From assembly GCF_019024285.1 (NCBI RefSeq), contig NZ_WMKZ01000020.1, positions 1 to 64,000 on the forward strand: a stretch of 64,000 nt of DNA, read 5' to 3'. Both the position numbers and the translations under genes were made by a program. Position 1 is the first letter of the stretch; each line of letters opens with the position of its first letter. Below, piece after piece: positions 25,432 through 34,013 of the stretch. The DNA comes from Alkalihalobacterium elongatum (GTDB taxonomy: Bacteria; Bacillota; Bacilli; Bacillales; Bacillaceae_F). The notes under the pieces were generated by a model, which had not been told where the DNA came from, did no database searches, and worked only from the letters and a program-made list of their open reading frames with translations.

Positions 25432-26073
25432 AGCGTTTGTTGAATAAGAGCTATCTTTAACATGATCTTTGCTGAACAGTACAACGATACTCTGTAGCAA
25501 GCTTTGCTCCCTGAAATAATTAATGCAGATTATCATTCTCGTAATCAATATAGAGTTTTCTGTCTTATAAAACCAACCCCTTGCTTTTTTAAGCTTCACT
25601 TTTTCTGGGTGTCACTTGTTTATTTTCCCCAAAATAAAAACAAGGTTGAAAAAAGGAAGGACTTACGGACAGGTCCCTCGACACTACATGTGGATCTATA
25701 CATTCATACCAATAATCCTCACGACCCCCCTGTGTGTAACTCATAAAAGGTGGATAACCCTCTGTATAACTAGAAGGTTATCCACCTTTTTGATGATAAC
25801 ATGTTTTTTTTCAAGGATCGATTTTTTTATTTTATCCACAATGAGCTTACCAGGGCCTGATTTGAACTTTGTTTACGTTTTTTGGGAGGTATTAAACTTC
25901 GTCCTGGATTCACAACAAGGTTGTATTACTTTGTAGGAAGTTTAAGTTACATCCCCCCACTCTCATTATTTATAGAACAGTAAAAGCAGACCTCACTTCA
26001 CCTAGATGAAAATCCTTACACCAACGTGAAACACTTCGTGAAACAAGATTTTTCGGGTAGTCACAGTGAGGGA
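25432..26073. repeat. non-coding duplicated unit, copy 2, ending in F2
   Basis: Second copy of the 22853-23478 unit. It keeps a longer hairpin (GGTGGATAACC/GGTTATCCACC, 25750-25796, followed by TTTTTG) that is internally deleted in copy 1, and the DnaA-box 9-mer (25832-25840). Directly after its F2 end comes a fragment of the HTH gene. Confidence 0.85.
26025..26070 (+). repeat. F2 repeat copy 2
   Basis: As copy 1 but CGGGTAGTCAC instead of CGGGGTGTCAC. It forms the left border of the HTH-gene fragment. Confidence 0.9.
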
Positions 26074-26338
26074 TTTATAAAAGACATTTGTACGTTCTGG
26101 GATCGCACGATGATCGCCTACCGCTCACTCAAATTTGAACTGCCAATTGAAACCCTTCTCCCCGTCATCATCCAAGCCTTCAAAGAAACGGTCTACAAGT
26201 ATAAGCAAAACACGATTAAAACAAGCTTTCTCCAGTATTTTTATGGAACAGTTGCAGGGAAGTTAGTGGCGGAAAAGCGAAAAATTGTTTGTGAGGAGCA
26301 GCCGTGGGGATTATGGTTGGGGTATGGGTAATGTTGGG
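26073..26338 (+). pseudogene. 3' fragment of the HTH/replication-like gene
   Basis: Close copy of the last 260 bases of the 19832 gene, starting at AAAGACATTTG and running past its stop (protein KDICTFWDRTMIAYRSLKFE...). It lacks the whole N-terminal HTH half. F2 copies border it on both sides (26025-26070 and 26347-26392). It has no start of its own except an ATG within the F2 element (26026), so it is almost certainly inactive. Confidence 0.88.
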
Positions 26339-26346
26339 ACAACCAA

Positions 26347-26392
26347 CGTGAAACATTCCGTGAAACAAGATTTCTCGGGGTGTCACTGTGTC
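26347..26392 (+). repeat. F2 repeat copy 3
   Basis: GTGAAACA-TTCC-GTGAAACA, AGATTTCTCGGGGT, GTCACTGTGTC (palindrome broken at one base). Right border of the HTH-gene fragment. Confidence 0.9.
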
Positions 26393-26475
26393 GGCTTCCA
26401 TACATATAATTTTTAGATTTTGGTGAAAAATACCTTTATAGAGGTGAAAGTAGACCATAAAAGGAGTTAAATATT

Positions 26476-26910
26476 TTGATTTATGCATCCATTGTTGTAG
26501 CTATTCTTTTATTAATTAATTGGTTCATGCCTAAACATATGAAACCTAGAGATATGGTCATCATTTGGATTAGCTTGTCTTGGCTTGAAATTGTCGTGGA
26601 CTTTTACCTGGGGTATGTCATGGAATTGTATTACTTTGGGGGCACAGAACAATTAAGCACAGCAGCGTTTACTGTTAAGCTTTTTATGTCTCCATTATTT
26701 ACAATCCCTTTTTTGAATTTCATGCCAAAAAAATTCCCTCGATTCGTTCCATATTGGCTTGCTTGGGCGGCGTTTTCCACCTTCTTTGAATGGACAACCG
26801 TTCATTTCGATTACTTAACCTATACAGGTTGGAAATCGTGGTATTCAGCTATTTTTTACATATTCATTTTTCCGTTAGTTAGATGGTTTTATTATTATAT
26901 TAGGCATTAG
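26476..26910 (+). CDS. CBO0543-like membrane protein
   Basis: 144 residues; TTG start with AAAGGAG upstream. Four hydrophobic segments and the pattern DMVIIWISLSWLEIVVDFYLG resemble the CBO0543 family of spore formers; function unknown. The following gene (26984) is the same type, about 70 bases downstream in the same direction, so the two may form a pair. Confidence 0.72.
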   Translation: MIYASIVVAILLLINWFMPKHMKPRDMVIIWISLSWLEIVVDFYLGYVMELYYFGGTEQLSTAAFTVKLFMSPLFTIPFLNFMPKKFPRFVPYWLAWAAFSTFFEWTTVHFDYLTYTGWKSWYSAIFYIFIFPLVRWFYYYIRH

Positions 26911-26983
26911 GTTAACGGCCTTAAACTAAATTTCGGATAATAGGAAATATCAATTAACCAAATAACATAAGGAATGATCATCT

Positions 26984-27508
26984 ATGCATATTATATATAA
27001 TTTGTCCTTTTTATTGGCTGGCTTGATTTGGGGAGATTGGAAAAACTGGCAGAAGTATTACTCAACAATACTCTTTTTTATTTTACTTGACCTATTTTAT
27101 AACTTTTTAACTTACAATCATCCTTTTTGGTTGTTTCATGAAAACGTTTTTCCGTCACCCTTCCTCAATCATACAACTATTTCACTAATAATTATGTTTG
27201 TTTGCTACCCTGTGACCATTTTGATTTACTTAAAGTATTTTTTTAGGACCAATAATTGGAGAAAGAGATTTTTTCACTACATATTGGGGGTAATATTATA
27301 TCTTTCAGTAGAATATATAAACCTTCACATAGGCTTGATTTCTTTTCATAATGGATGGGAAATGTGGCATTCTGTTTTATTTGTTTTGGCGATGTTCATA
27401 ATATTTCCTATTCATTATAAAAAGCCACTATTGGCCTGGCTAATCACATTAGGTATTCTTTTGTTATTGTTGTATCAGTTTGAGTTTCCACTAGAAAAAA
27501 TGAAATAG
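26984..27508 (+). CDS. CBO0543-like membrane protein
   Basis: 174 residues with five hydrophobic segments. AAGGAATGATCATCT precedes the ATG. Motifs such as SVEYINLHIGLISFHNGWEMWHS match the general layout of CBO0543 proteins. Function unknown. A mobile terminator module and F2 copy follow the gene. Confidence 0.72.
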   Translation: MHIIYNLSFLLAGLIWGDWKNWQKYYSTILFFILLDLFYNFLTYNHPFWLFHENVFPSPFLNHTTISLIIMFVCYPVTILIYLKYFFRTNNWRKRFFHYILGVILYLSVEYINLHIGLISFHNGWEMWHSVLFVLAMFIIFPIHYKKPLLAWLITLGILLLLLYQFEFPLEKMK

Positions 27509-27568
27509 CTTTTATTAAAGTAAACGGATGCTTGAATATCAACCAATATTATATTTTGGGGAATTCAA

Positions 27569-27606
27569 ACAGTGGATTGGATTTATTAAACCAATCCCCT
27601 GTTTTT
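27569..27606 (+). terminator. F3 terminator module, copy 1
   Basis: ACAGTGGATTGG and CCAATCCCCTGT (one mismatch) around ATTTATTAAA, followed by TTTTTTT. The module begins near ATTAAAGT (27515) and GCTTGAATATC, and is repeated after two other genes (35174 and 39606), each time followed by F2. Confidence 0.8.
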
Positions 27607-27624
27607 TTATACACACATTTACCA

Positions 27625-27672
27625 GTGTAAAACATTCCGTGAAACAAGATTTTTAGGGGTGTCACTGTGACG
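27625..27672 (+). repeat. F2 repeat copy 4
   Basis: GTGTAAAACA-TTCC-GTGAAACA then GTCACTGTGACG. Degenerate F2 tails follow at 27686-27716 (GTCACTGACGGTTTCTAC, GTCACACTTTG). Confidence 0.88.
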
Positions 27673-27737
27673 TTTCTACACGGGTAGTCACTGACGGTTT
27701 CTACGTTTTTGGATGTCACACTTTGGTTTTTAAACCT

Positions 27738-28028
27738 TTAACTTTGTTCAAGTATTCTTAAGGTTTCTTGAGGGAAAATTGTAGGATCATATTCGAAATC
27801 ATTTGGATATTGCTGCATTTTGATTTTTAAAACCTCAGCAGAATTGAACTTTATATTTTCCAGTTCTTCTTCTGTAGTTGGGAGTTCAATACCTAGAACA
27901 GTCAGCTTATAACGATAAGTACCTAGAATTTGACTCTTACCGCTTTCATTATAGTCAACAGAAATAAAAAGTTCTTCATCTGTATACTCTCCATTTTGAA
28001 TTTCATATTCCATAACCTTGAATATCAT
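27738..28028 (-). CDS. hypothetical protein, possibly the 3' part of a broken gene
   Basis: 96 residues without signal peptide or membrane helix (YEIQNGEYTDEELFISVDYNESGK...). Its ATG overlaps the TGA of the preceding exported protein (ATGA). Such overlaps allow coupled translation, but a cytosolic product next to an exported one is odd. A single-base frameshift could also have split one exported protein of about 200 residues into these two frames. No recognisable domain. Confidence 0.5.
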   Translation of the reverse strand: MIFKVMEYEIQNGEYTDEELFISVDYNESGKSQILGTYRYKLTVLGIELPTTEEELENIKFNSAEVLKIKMQQYPNDFEYDPTIFPQETLRILEQS

Positions 28029-28345
28029 ATGTTCAATGCACTTTCAGGTATTAAAATGTCTTCTATTTCTTTTAATTTTTTAGCCAGGTCCTCAGTTTGT
28101 AAGCTCAAATGATCCTCCCATGTCTGGTAACTATAAATTTCGTCCTTAAAACGAAAATACTCACCTTCACCAAGTGTAGTTACATTAGTCACTACTTCTT
28201 CCGCAATCTCTGTATTGGTATTTTCAGTAGTTTCAGCATTCTCGACTTCTGCCTCTGGCTCATGCTTAATAAGCTCTGTCTTTTCACCCCATGCACTAAG
28301 TACTAATACTGATACTACTCCAAACATAAATAAAGTTCTTTTCAT
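28025..28345 (-). CDS. exported protein with damaged lipobox
   Basis: 107 residues from the ATG at 28345 (GGGGG nine bases upstream; a second ATG at 28351). The signal peptide MKRTLFMFGVVSVLVLSA is followed by W-G-E-K where a lipobox would read C-G, so the lipid-anchoring Cys is replaced by Trp (one base change, TGC/TGT to TGG). An acidic linker (EPEAEVENAETTENTNTEIAEE in two stretches) follows. It is overlapped by the next frame. It is probably a decaying lipoprotein gene. Confidence 0.5.
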   Translation of the reverse strand: MKRTLFMFGVVSVLVLSAWGEKTELIKHEPEAEVENAETTENTNTEIAEEVVTNVTTLGEGEYFRFKDEIYSYQTWEDHLSLQTEDLAKKLKEIEDILIPESALNI

Positions 28346-28514
28346 TTTCATTTTCCCCCACTATTCATTTATCTGTGTAAAGCACCACTAAAATAGGTAT
28401 TTAGTAGCATTACATATCGATTATAGTTAGGTTGGTATATTTAAACAATCTATTATTTTCGACAATTATCTACATGAGTGACATTCAAACACCCTGCTTA
28501 CCTAGTAAATGAAA

Positions 28515-28538
28515 GTGATTCGGGCTGTCACTGTGACT
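28515..28538 (+). repeat. F2 repeat copy 5, degenerate
   Basis: Only the right part is recognisable: GTGATTCGGGCTGTCAC, then TGTGACTGATTCC. Confidence 0.6.
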
Positions 28539-28601
28539 GATTCCGTGCTATATTTATGAATAAATACTACTTATATACTATGAAGAAAGGGGCAGTAAAA
28601 G

Positions 28602-30626
28602 GTGTTGAAAAATAAACAGTATATTTACCTTTTTATCCTCATCTTATCTCTCTTACTTTTTGCCTGTCAGCAACAAGAAGCAGTTGATAGTTCAATAGAA
28701 TTACAATCTGATAACGCTGAAGAGGTTATTGAATCGACTTTATGGCTTGTTAAGGGATATGATGACACAAATAGTGGCGATTTGTATGTAAAATATGGAG
28801 AATTAGAGATTGAAAAGGTTGCTAGCGATGTCATTATCGGCTCTCAATTACCATTTAATCTGGGTGAAAAGGTACTTTATTTAGATGGAGAACAAAATCT
28901 TTATTATATTGAGAAGGGAAAAGAAAAGGAGAAAATTTCTTCTGATGTAATGTATGGCACGTACGAGTTCTCTCCTAACGGTACAAAGGTGTATTACATA
29001 AACGAAGAAAGTGGCCTTTATGTTGCTGCTTTCGGAAATGAAAAAGAAAAACTTGCTAGTAACGTTAGGAGTTTTCTCTTAACAAATGAGGAAGGCCCTA
29101 TTTATGTTTTAAAAGATGATGATAAACTGATCAAAATAACGGATGGCCAAGAAAAAACGATTGCTAATGATGTAATGAACTTTAAATTAGCTGAAAAAGG
29201 TCTTATTTATACGAACAATGACGGTCTTCTTTATTATGTAAATGAAGAAAACGAAAAAGGGAAAATTTCCAATTTAGAGGTTGTTTACCCCCAAATTAGT
29301 GATGATGCAGCTAAAATTAGTTATTTAGAAGAGTACAATTTTGAAAAAGGCTATGGTGAACTTGTTATTATTGAAAATGGCCAACGTAGTAAAGTGGCGT
29401 CTGATATTAAAGAATTCGAGCTAACAGCAAATGGCAGTGCGATTTTCTATACAAACAGCGATGACATACTATATGTTTATACAACCGCTAACGGAGAAAA
29501 AGTAAAGCTAGCCTCGGATGTCCAACAGTATACGTATATAGATGACAAAACGATTTATTTAACGAAGGACGATGATCTTTTTGTCAAAACCATTGAAAAA
29601 GACGGAAGAAAGATCGCCTCAGACGTTTATAATTATTATGTCTTAGCTGGTCATATTTACTACATTTCCAAAGATAAGGACTTATTTTTGGTTAAGGATG
29701 ATGGTGAAAAAGAGAAGCTTCTTTCCGACTTAGAGGATTATACGTATAGTAATAACCAATTTTATTATTTAACCAAAGAAACGAAAATTGGTACGATTAA
29801 ACTAGGAGAAACAGAAGGAAAAATTCTTTTAGATGATGTGAAAGATTATTCGCTCGTTTATATTCAAAATTATTTAATTTACCAGAAATTAGTGACGTTA
29901 TCTGACATCAAAGGTTATTGGACTGATTTAGATGAGACAGGCTATTTAGTGTTTGAACCGATTAGTAATGAAAAAGTCAAATTAATCTTATATAGTGCAT
30001 ACGGTGAAATGGATATATATGAGCTTAAAGTCGATTACGCTACAGATACAGGGATCTTCCTAGTTAACCAAACGGGAGATTCAGGTTGGTTAACATTAAA
30101 AGATGATAATACACTGGAATTTCATGATTTGAATAGTGATTACCTAACTTTTAAACGAAGTCGCAAAGAGTTATTCGATGCATTTCAAAAACGTATAAAA
30201 GTTAATGAAATGGATACGTATGAATATGATGAAGAGGAAGAAGAAATTTATTATTCAACAAAAGCAGATGGCTACTATGTTGATGGTATCGTTCGTAATT
30301 ACATTCCTCTATTGATTGATGCTATTAACTACAATGATTTCTCAATAGTAGAACCAACACTTTTACCAGGAAGTCCCCTTTACAATGATCAGAAAAAACT
30401 TGTCCAAAATCTTAATGATAAAGGGATTAGTGAATATCTAATCGACTATGACATTCTGGATATCAGAGAAGGCAATAACGCAAATGAGTACTTAGTTAAA
30501 ACGTATGAACTTATTGAGATTTATCAGTCTGATGGTACATCTGAAGTAAAAGAGTTCTTTTGGGTTTATACCGTTTATGATGATGGTGATAAGATTGGTT
30601 TAAGCAACATCGCTAAAGCCCATTAA
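28602..30626 (+). CDS. large lipoprotein with beta-propeller-like repeats and TcaA-like C-terminal domain
   Basis: 674 residues. GTG (28602) or TTG (28605) start after AAAGGGG. The signal peptide ends in the lipobox LLFAC. Residues about 45-430 contain some nine repeats of a 40-residue unit with the core KEKIASDVxxYxxxxNGxxIYYxxxDxxLY, as in DUF5050-type beta-propellers. A short beta domain follows (WTDLDETGYLVFEP...TGDSGWLTLKDDNTLEF). The C terminus (about 545-674) resembles the NTF2-like domain of TcaA/YvbJ proteins (NYIPLLIDAINYNDFSIVEPTLLPGS). Predicted to be surface exposed; a cell-wall or stress-sensing role is a guess. It ends at a strong terminator. Confidence 0.78.
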   Translation: MLKNKQYIYLFILILSLLLFACQQQEAVDSSIELQSDNAEEVIESTLWLVKGYDDTNSGDLYVKYGELEIEKVASDVIIGSQLPFNLGEKVLYLDGEQNLYYIEKGKEKEKISSDVMYGTYEFSPNGTKVYYINEESGLYVAAFGNEKEKLASNVRSFLLTNEEGPIYVLKDDDKLIKITDGQEKTIANDVMNFKLAEKGLIYTNNDGLLYYVNEENEKGKISNLEVVYPQISDDAAKISYLEEYNFEKGYGELVIIENGQRSKVASDIKEFELTANGSAIFYTNSDDILYVYTTANGEKVKLASDVQQYTYIDDKTIYLTKDDDLFVKTIEKDGRKIASDVYNYYVLAGHIYYISKDKDLFLVKDDGEKEKLLSDLEDYTYSNNQFYYLTKETKIGTIKLGETEGKILLDDVKDYSLVYIQNYLIYQKLVTLSDIKGYWTDLDETGYLVFEPISNEKVKLILYSAYGEMDIYELKVDYATDTGIFLVNQTGDSGWLTLKDDNTLEFHDLNSDYLTFKRSRKELFDAFQKRIKVNEMDTYEYDEEEEEIYYSTKADGYYVDGIVRNYIPLLIDAINYNDFSIVEPTLLPGSPLYNDQKKLVQNLNDKGISEYLIDYDILDIREGNNANEYLVKTYELIEIYQSDGTSEVKEFFWVYTVYDDGDKIGLSNIAKAH

Positions 30627-30655
30627 CGAAAACAATGAAATATTTTTCTATTTAG

Positions 30656-30697
30656 CAAGGTGTCACACTCAAAATGAGTTGAAGGACACCTTGTTTT
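30656..30697 (+). terminator. terminator of the 28602 gene
   Basis: CAAGGTGTC (30656-30664) pairs with GACACCTTG (30685-30693), followed by TTTTTT. Confidence 0.88.
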
Positions 30698-30894
30698 TTC
30701 TATGTCTAGCTTCAGTGCCCAGTGAAACATGGCACTACTCCTTGCGATAAGCCAACATGGTATGGATAAATCTGGAAGCAACAGAACCGTCCAACCCTTC
30801 CCTCCCCCAAAAAAATATTTAATTCCCCTCACCGTTTTCCACTCGATTTCCCTATATATACATTGACGGAACGATACGATTAGGGGGAATTCGA

Positions 30895-31749
30895 ATGAAG
30901 TCAGGTAGAATTGAACAATATAAGCCATACAGTCAGTTCAGGACGTTAGAGGAATTTAACGTTTCCAATAAAAAAGCACTAGAAATCCATGGACATCACT
31001 TTACAAAAGGTGAACGAATTGCATTTGATGTACTCACTCGTTTCAGTGTCAAAGTACTAGGGGTATGTAACGCACGTATTTGTAAATTGGTACAAGCGTG
31101 CCAAGATATAAGTGGCGGAATTTCCCGATCGACTTTTGAACGTATGCTTAGAAAAGCAAAATCGCTTGGGATCATCTCCAGTATTCATACCGTACGAGAA
31201 ACTGGCGGATATTCACACAGTGTGTATATTTTCAACCGCTTTGACACGCCCAACAACGAACAATTGACGTCCCGTGAACACAACAAAAAGCCCCAACAAT
31301 CAAAGGCTGGTGAAGGCAAAAAGCAACAGGAAACTCATTTAGTTGAAACAAAAACATTAAAAGATAAAGATCTTCGTCAGGAACAAGTAAAAAGGATCGA
31401 TCATGTGGATATGAACGAATTGGACGTTTCTTTCGTTCCAGATGATATCCCAACACCGTTCATCAAAGCCGTCAAACCATTTTTTAATCGTGCGAAAGAA
31501 ATTTGTGAACTATGGAATCGGGCACAGATCGCTTATCGATCAGCCCGCTTCACTAAAGACACAACGATCGAGACCTTGCTGCCAACCATTGTACACGCTT
31601 TTAAACAAACCGTTTATCGTTACAAACAAAAGCGAATTCAAACGAGCTTTATGCCTTATTTTTATGGTACCGTATCGAACTTACTTACTGTTGAGAAAAG
31701 AAAAATAGTTGCTGTGGAAAAACAGTGGGGGCAGTGGTTGGAGAGGTAA
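30895..31749 (+). CDS. HTH protein, replication-initiator-like, paralogue of the 19832 gene
   Basis: 284 residues; TAGGGGGAATTCGA upstream of the ATG. It matches the 19832 product along both domains: FTKGERIAFDVLTRFSVK, NARICKLVQAC, ISRSTFERMLRKAKSLGI, then after a Lys/Gln linker PTPFIKAVKPFFNRAKEIC and FMPYFYGTVSNLL. A winged-HTH replication or partition-type protein is the best guess. There is no DnaA-box array upstream here. The two full paralogues and the 26073 fragment lie within 12 kb. An F2-linked 107-base segment and the RAYT gene follow. Confidence 0.72.
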   Translation: MKSGRIEQYKPYSQFRTLEEFNVSNKKALEIHGHHFTKGERIAFDVLTRFSVKVLGVCNARICKLVQACQDISGGISRSTFERMLRKAKSLGIISSIHTVRETGGYSHSVYIFNRFDTPNNEQLTSREHNKKPQQSKAGEGKKQQETHLVETKTLKDKDLRQEQVKRIDHVDMNELDVSFVPDDIPTPFIKAVKPFFNRAKEICELWNRAQIAYRSARFTKDTTIETLLPTIVHAFKQTVYRYKQKRIQTSFMPYFYGTVSNLLTVEKRKIVAVEKQWGQWLER

Positions 31750-31828
31750 TGTGTATTTTGGGGTTGTGGTATGGAATTGAGCAAAGTCCAATACGAAGCG
31801 GTGGTAGGAACACAGGACGCTTCTTGTA

Positions 31829-31935
31829 CTTCCCTTCGTTTTTCAAAACTAAAGAAGCAATCGAACCGTCCCCTTCCCTTTGCGTGAAACAATTCTGTGA
31901 AACAATATTTTTCGGGGTGTCACTGTGACGCTGCA
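31829..31935. repeat. long form of the F2 element at the RAYT 3' end
   Basis: The segment from CTTCCCTTCGTTTTTC to GACGCTGCAAC recurs at 42753-42859. It covers 50 bases left of F2 (AAACTAAA, then AACCGTCCCCTTC) plus F2 itself and the last RAYT codons. It may be the minimal unit moved with or by the RAYT. Confidence 0.75.
31883..31930 (+). repeat. F2 repeat copy 6, overlapping the RAYT stop
   Basis: GTGAAACA-ATTCT-GTGAAACA, ATATTTTTCGGGGT, GTCACTGTGACG. The TGA stop and the codons for A-S-Q of the RAYT gene lie in its right palindrome. Confidence 0.92.
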
Positions 31936-32471
31936 ACAAACTCGACAATCTGTTGTCGCCTCTCTTCGACCGTGCCAGGGAAATAGTTTAATAGACGCTC
32001 AATATCGAGATATCTGGGTGGAAGGATTTTCGAGTTGGTGTAAAAGTGAAAACTGCTCCATGGATAGTGTTCAGGGGAGCGTACCATCCTTGCCTTTACA
32101 GGATTTAAGAAAATATACCGACTCACTTCTAGCATTCCTGTCGTATCTTCGATTAGCTCAGAATAAAATCGTTTCTCAAACACATGACCCGTTAAGCGGT
32201 ATTTTGTATTGTAGTAGTTGGCATAACGTTTATTTAATAGGGCCATGACTTTGGAAATGGATGCTTCTTGGGAACGTAATTGGAGGTGGAAATGGTTAGT
32301 CATGAAACAATAGGCGACAAGTTCAAAGGGGATGTTTGCGTAGATTTTCTCAAGCATATGCAAGATTTCAATAAAATCATTACGATCTCGAAACAACGGG
32401 TCACGACGGTTACCTCGACATACGATGTGGTAAAAGCGATCAGGGATAATCACTCGTCTTCTTCTACTCAT
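31920..32471 (-). CDS. REP-associated tyrosine transposase (RAYT, Y1/HUH family)
   Basis: 183 residues. It opens SRRRRVIIPDRFYHIVCRGN, the usual start of TnpA-REP proteins. The HUH metal motif is FMTNHFHLQL (HFH). The catalytic Tyr is expected in NKRYANYYNTKYRLTGH, followed by VFEKRFYS and SRYIFLNPVKARMV. Family members are single-copy, IS200-derived nucleases that cut and join REP-type palindromes. The start codon lies three bases beyond the comM stop, with its ribosome site (GATGGGGAT) inside comM, so it is translated from the comM mRNA. The 3' end overlaps an F2 repeat, which makes F2 its likely substrate. No IS ends or target duplication seen. Confidence 0.9.
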   Translation of the reverse strand: MSRRRRVIIPDRFYHIVCRGNRRDPLFRDRNDFIEILHMLEKIYANIPFELVAYCFMTNHFHLQLRSQEASISKVMALLNKRYANYYNTKYRLTGHVFEKRFYSELIEDTTGMLEVSRYIFLNPVKARMVRSPEHYPWSSFHFYTNSKILPPRYLDIERLLNYFPGTVEERRQQIVEFVAASQ

Positions 32472-32474
32472 CTA

Positions 32475-34013
32475 TCAATCCCCATCTAGACGAAACTCTG
32501 GGATCAAAGACGCATTTATCTCCACTTTTCTTAGTTGAAACGCCTCGACAATCGCACGATTTGAAATGGCCACGTAACCATCCAAGTCTGAAATGGTTCT
32601 CGCTAACCGAATGATTTTAATATGAGCTCGATTACTGAGTCCTTGCTTTGCACATACATTTTGAATCATTTTCTGTTGTGACATTGCCAATTTTCCTTTC
32701 GAGACAATCTGATCAAATAACACTTCACTGTTCGTTAGTTCCGAGTCGTATCGTTCATACTGTTGTTTTCTCGCTGCGATGACCCGATCTCTGATAACCG
32801 CTGACGTCTCCATTGTTTCAATACTGGTTTCTTGTAAACTCACAGGTTTTAATGAAAGCAAAATATCAATACGATCACGAATGGGACCAGATACTCGATT
32901 TTGATAAGCGATCACTTGTTTTTCAGAACATGAACAATAATGAGTGCTCGAAGCCCGATAACCGCATGGACATGGATTCATAGCGGCGATAAAGATAAAC
33001 TTAGTAGGATAGGATACCGTGGAATGCGCACGACTAATCGTGACTTTACCATTCTCTAAAGGTTGCCTTAACATATCTAATGTTTTCTTAGAAAACTCCG
33101 CTAATTCATCTAAAAATAAAGTGCCGCGATGAGCAAGAGAAACTTCTCCTGGCTTAGGATTCGAGCCCCCTCCAATGATGGAAACAGCTGAAGCGGAGTG
33201 GTGCGGGTGTCTATAGGGAGGTGAAGTAAGTGACTCAAGCGGAGCGTCGGCTAATTGATAGAGACTGACTTTCTCGAGTTGGGCTTCTTGCGATAAAGGC
33301 GGCAAAATCGTGGGAAAGGTTTCTGAAAGCATACTTTTTCCGCAGCCAGGCGGTCCATCCATCATCACGTGATGCCTACCCGCAGCCGCAATCTCCAGTG
33401 CTCTTTTAGCAAACTCATGACCGATAATTTGCCGAAAATCCCGATCATATTGAACCTCTTTGATCTCCGCTGCAGAAAGGTGATTAGTGAACGGCAAAAC
33501 TGGTTTACCTGCTAAATGTTCAAGAACATCATCAAGACAAGTTACATAGACGAGTTCCAATCGATCGATGACGATGTTAGGAAGTTGTTCGTCAAAAGGC
33601 AAATAAAGCTTTTTCATTCCAAGTCGCTTCGCAGCTAAGATGGCTGGGAGCATACCATGAACAGGCTGAATGGAACCATCTAACGATAACGCTCCAATAA
33701 AAGCAGCGTCACTCGGAATCGTTTCGTTAATGAATTTTCCGCTTTTCAACACACCTAGAGCGACGGCTAAATCAAACAAAGGGCCATTTTTCCTTTGCTC
33801 TGCTGGCGATAAATTGACGACTACCTTCTTATCGACTAGCGAATGCCCCATCCGATGCATCGCAGCTGAAACACGCTCACGCGACTCCTTGACAGAAGCA
33901 TCTGGCAATCCAACGATAATGACAGATTCCACCCCTTCCATCACTTCGACTTCCACCTGGACAAGGTACCCCTCCAAGCCTTTCAAACCAATACTATTCA
34001 CTTTTGCAGACAA
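32475..34013 (-). CDS. comM: ComM/YifB-family magnesium-chelatase-like AAA+ ATPase
   Basis: 512 residues from a TTG at 34013, which has GGAGGGG six bases upstream. The N-terminal ChlI domain carries IVGLPDASVKESRERV and VVNLSPAEQRKNGPLFDLAVA. The AAA+ core has Walker A GPPGCGKSM and Walker B TLFLDELAEF. The C-terminal helical region contains SNRAHIKIIRLARTISDL. ComM-type proteins are hexameric branch-migration helicases that help integrate incoming DNA after natural transformation in Gram-negative bacteria; the Gram-positive counterparts are less studied. The F2-associated RAYT gene is directly downstream on the same mRNA. Confidence 0.92.
   Translation of the reverse strand: MSAKVNSIGLKGLEGYLVQVEVEVMEGVESVIIVGLPDASVKESRERVSAAMHRMGHSLVDKKVVVNLSPAEQRKNGPLFDLAVALGVLKSGKFINETIPSDAAFIGALSLDGSIQPVHGMLPAILAAKRLGMKKLYLPFDEQLPNIVIDRLELVYVTCLDDVLEHLAGKPVLPFTNHLSAAEIKEVQYDRDFRQIIGHEFAKRALEIAAAGRHHVMMDGPPGCGKSMLSETFPTILPPLSQEAQLEKVSLYQLADAPLESLTSPPYRHPHHSASAVSIIGGGSNPKPGEVSLAHRGTLFLDELAEFSKKTLDMLRQPLENGKVTISRAHSTVSYPTKFIFIAAMNPCPCGYRASSTHYCSCSEKQVIAYQNRVSGPIRDRIDILLSLKPVSLQETSIETMETSAVIRDRVIAARKQQYERYDSELTNSEVLFDQIVSKGKLAMSQQKMIQNVCAKQGLSNRAHIKIIRLARTISDLDGYVAISNRAIVEAFQLRKVEINASLIPEFRLDGD

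Noticed and set aside
31920-32471. RAYT as part of an IS200/IS605 element
   Set aside because: No TnpB, no paired left and right ends of the IS200 type; family features are those of REP-associated single-copy enzymes.
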